Part shown: positions 28,851 to 32,465 of the stretch, one piece after another | How the letters are laid out: every line of letters starts with the position of its first letter | How positions within the stretch are numbered: position 1 is the stretch's first letter | Origin: Microcaldota archaeon | Lineage (GTDB): Archaea; Micrarchaeota; Micrarchaeia; Norongarragalinales; JACRGE01 | Assembly: GCA_016212465.1 (NCBI GenBank) | Contig: JACRGE010000005.1 | Location: forward strand, 1 to 32,465 | Length of the DNA: 32,465 bases | Reading direction: 5' to 3' | The notes under the pieces: generated by a model | Databases searched by the model: none | Seen by the model: the letters and a program-made list of their open reading frames with translations, nothing else | What the model was told of the DNA's origin: nothing | Translations under genes and position numbers: made by a program

Positions 28851-29738
28851 ATGGAGGAAGACGAGTTAAAAAATTATTTGAAGGCATCTGAAGTTGCGAA
28901 GAAAGTAAAGCCTTTTGCCATGGAATTAGTGAAACCTGGGGCTCCGTTGCTTGAAATCGCTGAGAAGGTTGAGGCGAAGATAATTGAGGAAGGAGCGAGG
29001 CCTGCTTTTCCCGTGAACATCTCAATAAACGAGAATGCAGCTCATTACACGCCTTCCGCCGCGGATGCCGCCACGCTCGGCGAAAAGGATTTGGTGAAAA
29101 TTGATATCGGAATTCATTCCAGCGGCTTCGTAGTTGACTTCGCTTTCTCAGTAGATTGCTCAGGAGAAAACACTTCCCTTGTTGAAGCCAGCGAGAAAGC
29201 ACTTGAGGCAGCCCTCTCTAAGATGAGGGCGGGGGTAAACGTGAGGGAAGTGGGAAAGGAAATTGAAAATGCGATTAAGGGAAGGGGGTTTGTTCCTATA
29301 AGGAATTTGTGCGGTCATTTGATGGAAGAATTCAATTTGCATGCTGGCCAAGAAATTCCCAACCACGCGGAGGGAAACTATATTCTAAAAGAAGGAGAAG
29401 TATATGCAGTGGAACCGTTTGCAACTCTAGGGGAGGGAAAGGTGGTGGAAGGAGAATACTGTGAAATCTTTTCCTTGATTGAAGAGAACAAGAAAGTGAG
29501 GCTGCCTCATTCAAGGAAGCTGCTTGAAATCATAGACTCTGAATTCAATAAACTGCCTTTCGCGAAAAGATGGATTAAAGACATCCCGCCCTCGTCACTT
29601 GATTTAGCTCTCGCAGACCTCCTCAAACAAGGCATTATTCGCGCTTATCCCGTTCTGCGGGAAGCAAAGCGCGTCAACGTCTCCCAAGCTGAGACGACAG
29701 TAATCATCGAAAAAGACGGCGTAAACGTTCTGGTCTAA
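28851..29738 (+). CDS. map: Methionine aminopeptidase, type II
   Basis: Metalloprotease removing N-terminal Met co-translationally. Residues 1-295 match archaeal MetAP2. The metal-binding Asp residues are in VKIDIGIHSSGFVVDFAFSV, the His in LCGHLMEEFNLHAG and Glu in EVYAVEPFAT; the last Glu lies near the C-terminus in ETTVIIEKDG. The type II helical insertion lies around 195-255 (SRKLLEIIDSEFNKLPFAKRWI). A GAGGGTG Shine-Dalgarno precedes the ATG. It follows polB by 19 nt and converges with the next minus-strand gene. Confidence 0.95.
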   Translation: MEEDELKNYLKASEVAKKVKPFAMELVKPGAPLLEIAEKVEAKIIEEGARPAFPVNISINENAAHYTPSAADAATLGEKDLVKIDIGIHSSGFVVDFAFSVDCSGENTSLVEASEKALEAALSKMRAGVNVREVGKEIENAIKGRGFVPIRNLCGHLMEEFNLHAGQEIPNHAEGNYILKEGEVYAVEPFATLGEGKVVEGEYCEIFSLIEENKKVRLPHSRKLLEIIDSEFNKLPFAKRWIKDIPPSSLDLALADLLKQGIIRAYPVLREAKRVNVSQAETTVIIEKDGVNVLV

Positions 29739-29756
29739 TAAAAATGAGGTTTTTCT

Positions 29757-30023
29757 TCACGGTTGGACTAAAAACTCTTTAATTACTTCCTCTATTTCTT
29801 TTTTCTTGCTCCAACTCAAATACCATTGTGTTTCATGGTGAGTAGGATGCTTAACAAGAAAACCTTTTTTACTCAAATCTTCGGCAGCTTCTTTCACTAA
29901 ATGACGCAAATGCTGTGGGAAGCCCTTAGGCAAATTACTTTCAGATACGTGTCTTTTACCCCAGGCGCCCAGCTTATAAAGCTTCCAAAGCAGGTGCTTT
30001 GTTATCTGATCTAGTTGTTCCAT
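29757..30023 (-). CDS. Small hypothetical protein, possibly DNA-binding
   Basis: An 88-residue, charged, mostly helical protein (starts MEQLDQITKHLLWKLYKLGAW). The pattern of helices followed by KKGFLVKHPTHHETQWYLS resembles a winged-helix wing strand, but I do not recognise a family. It lies 8 nt after the larger gene at 30032-30442 on the same strand, so the two form an operon. The DNA here looks visibly more AT-rich than the polB-map side. Confidence 0.6.
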   Translation of the reverse strand: MEQLDQITKHLLWKLYKLGAWGKRHVSESNLPKGFPQHLRHLVKEAAEDLSKKGFLVKHPTHHETQWYLSWSKKKEIEEVIKEFLVQP

Positions 30024-30031
30024 TCTTGCAC

Positions 30032-30442
30032 CTATTTCTTAGAGAGTATCTTTTTTTCTAGTTCATCTAACATTTTGGTTAATTTATAACTTGTAATAGT
30101 ATATGTTCCTCTGCTTAGTCGCTCTGCATCTCCTTCATCTTTAATTTCTTTCAACCGTGCTGCAATTATACTCTTTTTTTGTTTTAGGCTTAAAACCAAT
30201 TCTTCGGCAGTTACTTCTCGGGGTATGTTTCCTTTAGTCAATTCACTCGCCAGAAACCTCGCTATTAACGCTATTTTAATTTGCTCTTTATCTGTGAGTC
30301 TCTTAAAGGTTATCACTACTTTTCCGCTTTTATCCACGACACAAAAGTTCATTGTTCTTTTAACCAGTTCAGCCAAATTTTCTTTTTCATACTTTCCCAT
30401 TTCAATGATAAATTTTTCTTTAAGCTCCGCTAATTCATCCAT
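30032..30442 (-). CDS. Hypothetical protein with a C-terminal HTH-like region
   Basis: 136 residues. The first about 70 (MDELAELKEKFIIEMGKYEK, then NFCVVDKSGKVVITFKRLTDKEQIKIALIARFLASELT) look like an alpha/beta module. The last about 55 (VTAEELVLSLKQKKSIIAARLKEIKDEGDAERLSRGTYTITSYKLTKML) have the helix-turn-helix-plus-wing pattern seen in archaeal DNA-binding proteins. No named family recognised. ATG 30442 follows AAAGGTGGG. It is first gene of a two-gene minus-strand operon, divergent from an HTH regulator. AT-rich codon use suggests a different history from the flanking housekeeping genes. Confidence 0.65.
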   Translation of the reverse strand: MDELAELKEKFIIEMGKYEKENLAELVKRTMNFCVVDKSGKVVITFKRLTDKEQIKIALIARFLASELTKGNIPREVTAEELVLSLKQKKSIIAARLKEIKDEGDAERLSRGTYTITSYKLTKMLDELEKKILSKK

Positions 30443-30511
30443 AAACCCACCTTTAATTTACTTTTTATAAGTATATTGTAAATTGTATATTTAAAGGTTA
30501 TGTTTTAATAA
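30443..30511. promoter_or_regulatory. Divergent promoter with TATA and repeat-like operator
   Basis: This very AT-rich spacer holds TTTTTATAAGTATATT and TATATTTAAAGG, TATA-like for the two directions, and the partly symmetric GTATATTGTAAATTGTATAT. The HTH protein encoded to the right could bind here. That is inference from position. Confidence 0.4.
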
Positions 30512-30865
30512 ATGAATGTATATATACTATACATGGAAGCGGACAGAAGCATTTTTGTTGAAACGTTTGGGGGCGCTCCCTATGTCAGAGTGCTAGACTT
30601 CCTTCTGACTTTCAGAGACTTTGATTACTCGAAGTCCCAAGTAGCAAAAGAAGCAGGTGTGGCAAGAGCGACGATTGAAAAGATTTGGAAAACATTGTTA
30701 AATAAGGGTTTCATCGCGAAGACTAGGATAATCGGGAGAGCAACAATGTATAAACTCAACACCAAAAACCCAGAAATAAAAGCACTGCTTGAACTAGATT
30801 TCAAGATATCGCAGGCAAAGACAGAAGAAGCATTCAATAAAGATAAGCAGAAAATTTTAGCTTGA
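30512..30865 (+). CDS. Winged-helix transcriptional regulator
   Basis: 117 residues with a helix-turn-helix domain: VRVLDFLLTFRDFDYSKSQVAKEAGVARATIEKIWKTLLNKGFIAKTRIIGRATMYKLN (about 24-86). This is the pattern of a small archaeal ArsR/MarR-like winged helix in which the recognition helix is VARATIEKIWKTLL. A short helical tail follows. The ATG at 30512 is about 20 nt after TATATTTAAAGG, giving a nearly leaderless message; ATG 30533 (MEADRS) is an alternative. It is divergent from the two-gene operon at 29757-30442 and may control it. Confidence 0.75.
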   Translation: MNVYILYMEADRSIFVETFGGAPYVRVLDFLLTFRDFDYSKSQVAKEAGVARATIEKIWKTLLNKGFIAKTRIIGRATMYKLNTKNPEIKALLELDFKISQAKTEEAFNKDKQKILA

Positions 30866-30890
30866 TTTCTGCGCCTCATTATTTGATTAA

Positions 30891-30899
30891 ATTTATAAA
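30891..30899 (+). promoter_or_regulatory. TATA box for the membrane protein gene
   Basis: ATTTATAAA lies about 25 nt before the ATG at 30922, the spacing expected for a leaderless archaeal transcript. Confidence 0.5.
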
Positions 30900-30921
30900 C
30901 CGCCCTGTCCTAATCACTCCC

Positions 30922-32226
30922 ATGGGAAACAATGGTGGGAGCAAAGGCCTAGATCCAAAACAGCTTCATGAAAAGCTTAAGGCTTTTAGGGAGGAGCTGA
31001 AAAGCCGGCATGCAACAAAACCCCCTGCTGTTGAGCAGAAGAAAGAAGAAAAGCCTGCAGAGACAACGCAAAAACAGGAGCCAATCAAGAGCGTGGCCCA
31101 ACCACCGGTTCAGCAACCAGAGGCCCAAAAACCAGACCTCAAGCCGCCTGATTCTACTTTAAAACAACCGCCTACTGAAAACAAGGCGCCCCAGAAAACT
31201 GAAACACACCAGTACACGTTTTCCATCGTCATCGACCAGCGGTTCAAGTACAAACTGCCGTTCCTCCTCCTCGTCTTCCTGCTCTTCACCTTTTCTTGGT
31301 TCTTGTTTTCAAGCACGGAAATAAAGCTGATGGACGCGTTCGAGTTAAGCAGGTTCCAGTACTCGCTTGAGAAGCTCGTGAGCATAAAGATGGTGCTCTT
31401 CCTGCTCATGCTTGCCCTCACGCTTGCGCTTGCAGTATACTATGGTACAGGCATCTCGCCCCTTCTTTCCCTGCTAGTCCTGCCGACGACCATGCTCTCG
31501 GTTTTGATTCTGAAGTTGATTCACCCAAACCTCTTCTACATGGGACTGGCGTTAGCGCTCAGCGTCTCCCTCGCTTCTCTGTTGGCGTCGTTTAAAAAAA
31601 ATCAAACCTTTTCCTCCATTTCGTGGAGCGTGTCCCTTTCGTTGTTCGTGCTGGCCCTACTTTCTGCCTTGCTCGTCTACTCTCACGTAGAACCCAAGAA
31701 AGACACCTATTTTGATACCTTCCTCAACAGCACCACTTCCTTCATTCCACAATTGCAGCAACAGGCGCTTCCTGCAGTCGCGGCTTCATTGAAGGAGTTA
31801 CAGGTGACCCCAGGAATGCTCAACAATACTTTCACTAAGGAACAGCTCAGGGAAGCGATCGCAAGCGACACAGAACTAAAGAAAATCTTTTTTGCCCTGC
31901 CAGAATCCAATCAAACGTACATGCTTGACAAGATTCATGCAATGGTTCTTGAGAAGGGGGCTGCAGGCATCAACGACTGGAAGAACTCTCTCGTGGAGTC
32001 CCTGACTTCAAGCACTGGAGTCAATGCAAGCAATGCAACAACCCAAAACCCCGTTTTAACGCCGACTTTCTTAAAGAACTTGTTGATGAAGATTCCATTA
32101 ATAAAACAGGCTTACGATTACTTCGCTTTGTTTGCCGCCCTCATGGTTTTTTCAATAGTCTCTTTGTTCAGCCTCCCCCTTCAACTCATTTCCTCTTTCT
32201 TCGCGTACCTGACTACTAGACTATAG
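30922..32226 (+). CDS. Multi-pass membrane protein with Pro/Gln/Lys-rich N-terminal tail
   Basis: 434 residues. The first about 100 are hydrophilic and low-complexity (many KPP, QKQEP, QPPVQQPEAQKP motifs), probably disordered and cytoplasmic. From about 111, hydrophobic helices follow: LPFLLLVFLLFTFSWFLF, VLFLLMLALTLALAVYY, LLSLLVLPTTMLSVLILKLI, FYMGLALALSVSLASLLA and WSVSLSLFVLALLSALLVYS. A soluble segment of about 125 residues comes next, then a last pair near the C-terminus (ALFAALMVFSIVSLFSLPL). No family recognised. ATG 30922 was chosen because the TATA box places the transcript start there; an upstream ATG (30862) would lie before that promoter. Confidence 0.72.
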   Translation: MGNNGGSKGLDPKQLHEKLKAFREELKSRHATKPPAVEQKKEEKPAETTQKQEPIKSVAQPPVQQPEAQKPDLKPPDSTLKQPPTENKAPQKTETHQYTFSIVIDQRFKYKLPFLLLVFLLFTFSWFLFSSTEIKLMDAFELSRFQYSLEKLVSIKMVLFLLMLALTLALAVYYGTGISPLLSLLVLPTTMLSVLILKLIHPNLFYMGLALALSVSLASLLASFKKNQTFSSISWSVSLSLFVLALLSALLVYSHVEPKKDTYFDTFLNSTTSFIPQLQQQALPAVAASLKELQVTPGMLNNTFTKEQLREAIASDTELKKIFFALPESNQTYMLDKIHAMVLEKGAAGINDWKNSLVESLTSSTGVNASNATTQNPVLTPTFLKNLLMKIPLIKQAYDYFALFAALMVFSIVSLFSLPLQLISSFFAYLTTRL

Positions 32227-32370
32227 GCAGCTTCAACAGCTCTATCACCTTATTTTTTATAATTTTTTCTTTCCAAAGTGGCTCCTAAACAACTGAAATC
32301 TGCCATTCAGTGAACTCAATTGCCATTTTCTTATTCTTTTGCGCAAAAAAATTTAATGGCTGATTCTCCC

Positions 32371-32390
32371 AAAGCTTTTAATAAATTTTT
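32371..32390 (+). promoter_or_regulatory. Likely TATA region for the gene at the right edge
   Basis: The AT-rich CTTTTAATAAATTTTTAG lies about 50-70 nt before the next ATG. The 32227-32441 spacer otherwise shows no gene, only T-rich stretches after the membrane protein stop. Confidence 0.35.
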
Positions 32391-32441
32391 AGTATAATGG
32401 TTGTGGGTTTGGTCGTGGGTTAGTGGGACTTGAGGTCTTTC

Positions 32442-32465
32442 ATGAGTGAGGAAAAGCTTTTCAGG
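32442..32465 (+). CDS. 5' end of a gene cut by the window edge
   Basis: ATG followed by open codons MSEEKLFR to the end of the window, with GAGGT (32432-32436) at Shine-Dalgarno distance. Too short to identify. Confidence 0.45.

Overview
This is an archaeal chromosome segment. The evidence is the euryarchaeal-type ribosomal and RNA polymerase cluster (S13-S4-S11-RpoD-tRNA-L18e-L13-S9-RpoN), a family B DNA polymerase, type II methionine aminopeptidase, an UPF0147 protein, a KaiC-like ATPase and TATA-box promoters. Compact gene spacing and heavily interrupted tRNA genes suggest a DPANN lineage (Micrarchaeota/ARMAN-like or a relative). That placement is inference; no rRNA gene is present to settle it.

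Layout. 1-5.3 kb: 3' end of a tRNA, then the ribosomal/RNAP operon with a tRNA-Leu embedded between rpoD and rpl18e. 5.3-5.9 kb: tRNA-Pro and tRNA-Gly. 6.2-7.7 kb: ScpA kleisin and a KaiC-like ATPase. 7.8-10.5 kb: a divergent sugar-phosphate pair (nucleotidyltransferase and phosphohexomutase). 10.5-11.6 kb: a MITE-like element, two small proteins and tRNA-Arg. 11.8-15.7 kb: a CPA2-type antiporter, a second MITE copy, a small signal-peptide ORF, tRNA-His and hisS. 15.9-19.7 kb: a large beta-helix surface protein and a small Cys-containing membrane protein. 20-25.1 kb: ileS, a coiled-coil protein and a PEP-utilizer-type protein with a duplicated-tail remnant. 25.1-29.7 kb: PolB with an in-frame intein in motif C, then map. 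29.7-32.5 kb: AT-rich small genes, an HTH regulator, a membrane protein and the start of another gene.

The most striking content is non-coding. Five complete tRNA genes (Leu-GAG, Pro-GGG, Gly-UCC, Arg-CCU, His-GUG) plus one partial tRNA are all broken inside the T arm. Most carry further introns in the D loop or anticodon loop: 12 introns in five genes. tRNA-Arg has two T-arm introns flanking a 7-nt micro-exon. Nearly all the larger introns, and three intergenic clusters, are built from one family of short palindromic modules: an AGC start, a pyrimidine arm, a short loop, a purine arm, then CCTGGG or a variant, then a second purine arm. The modules are nested inside one another. The 53/54 introns of tRNA-Pro and tRNA-Arg are clearly homologous. 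I read this as a mobile, nesting tRNA-intron/intergenic repeat system. Two MITE-like copies sharing terminal inverted repeats with about 10-bp target duplications are a second, separate mobile family.
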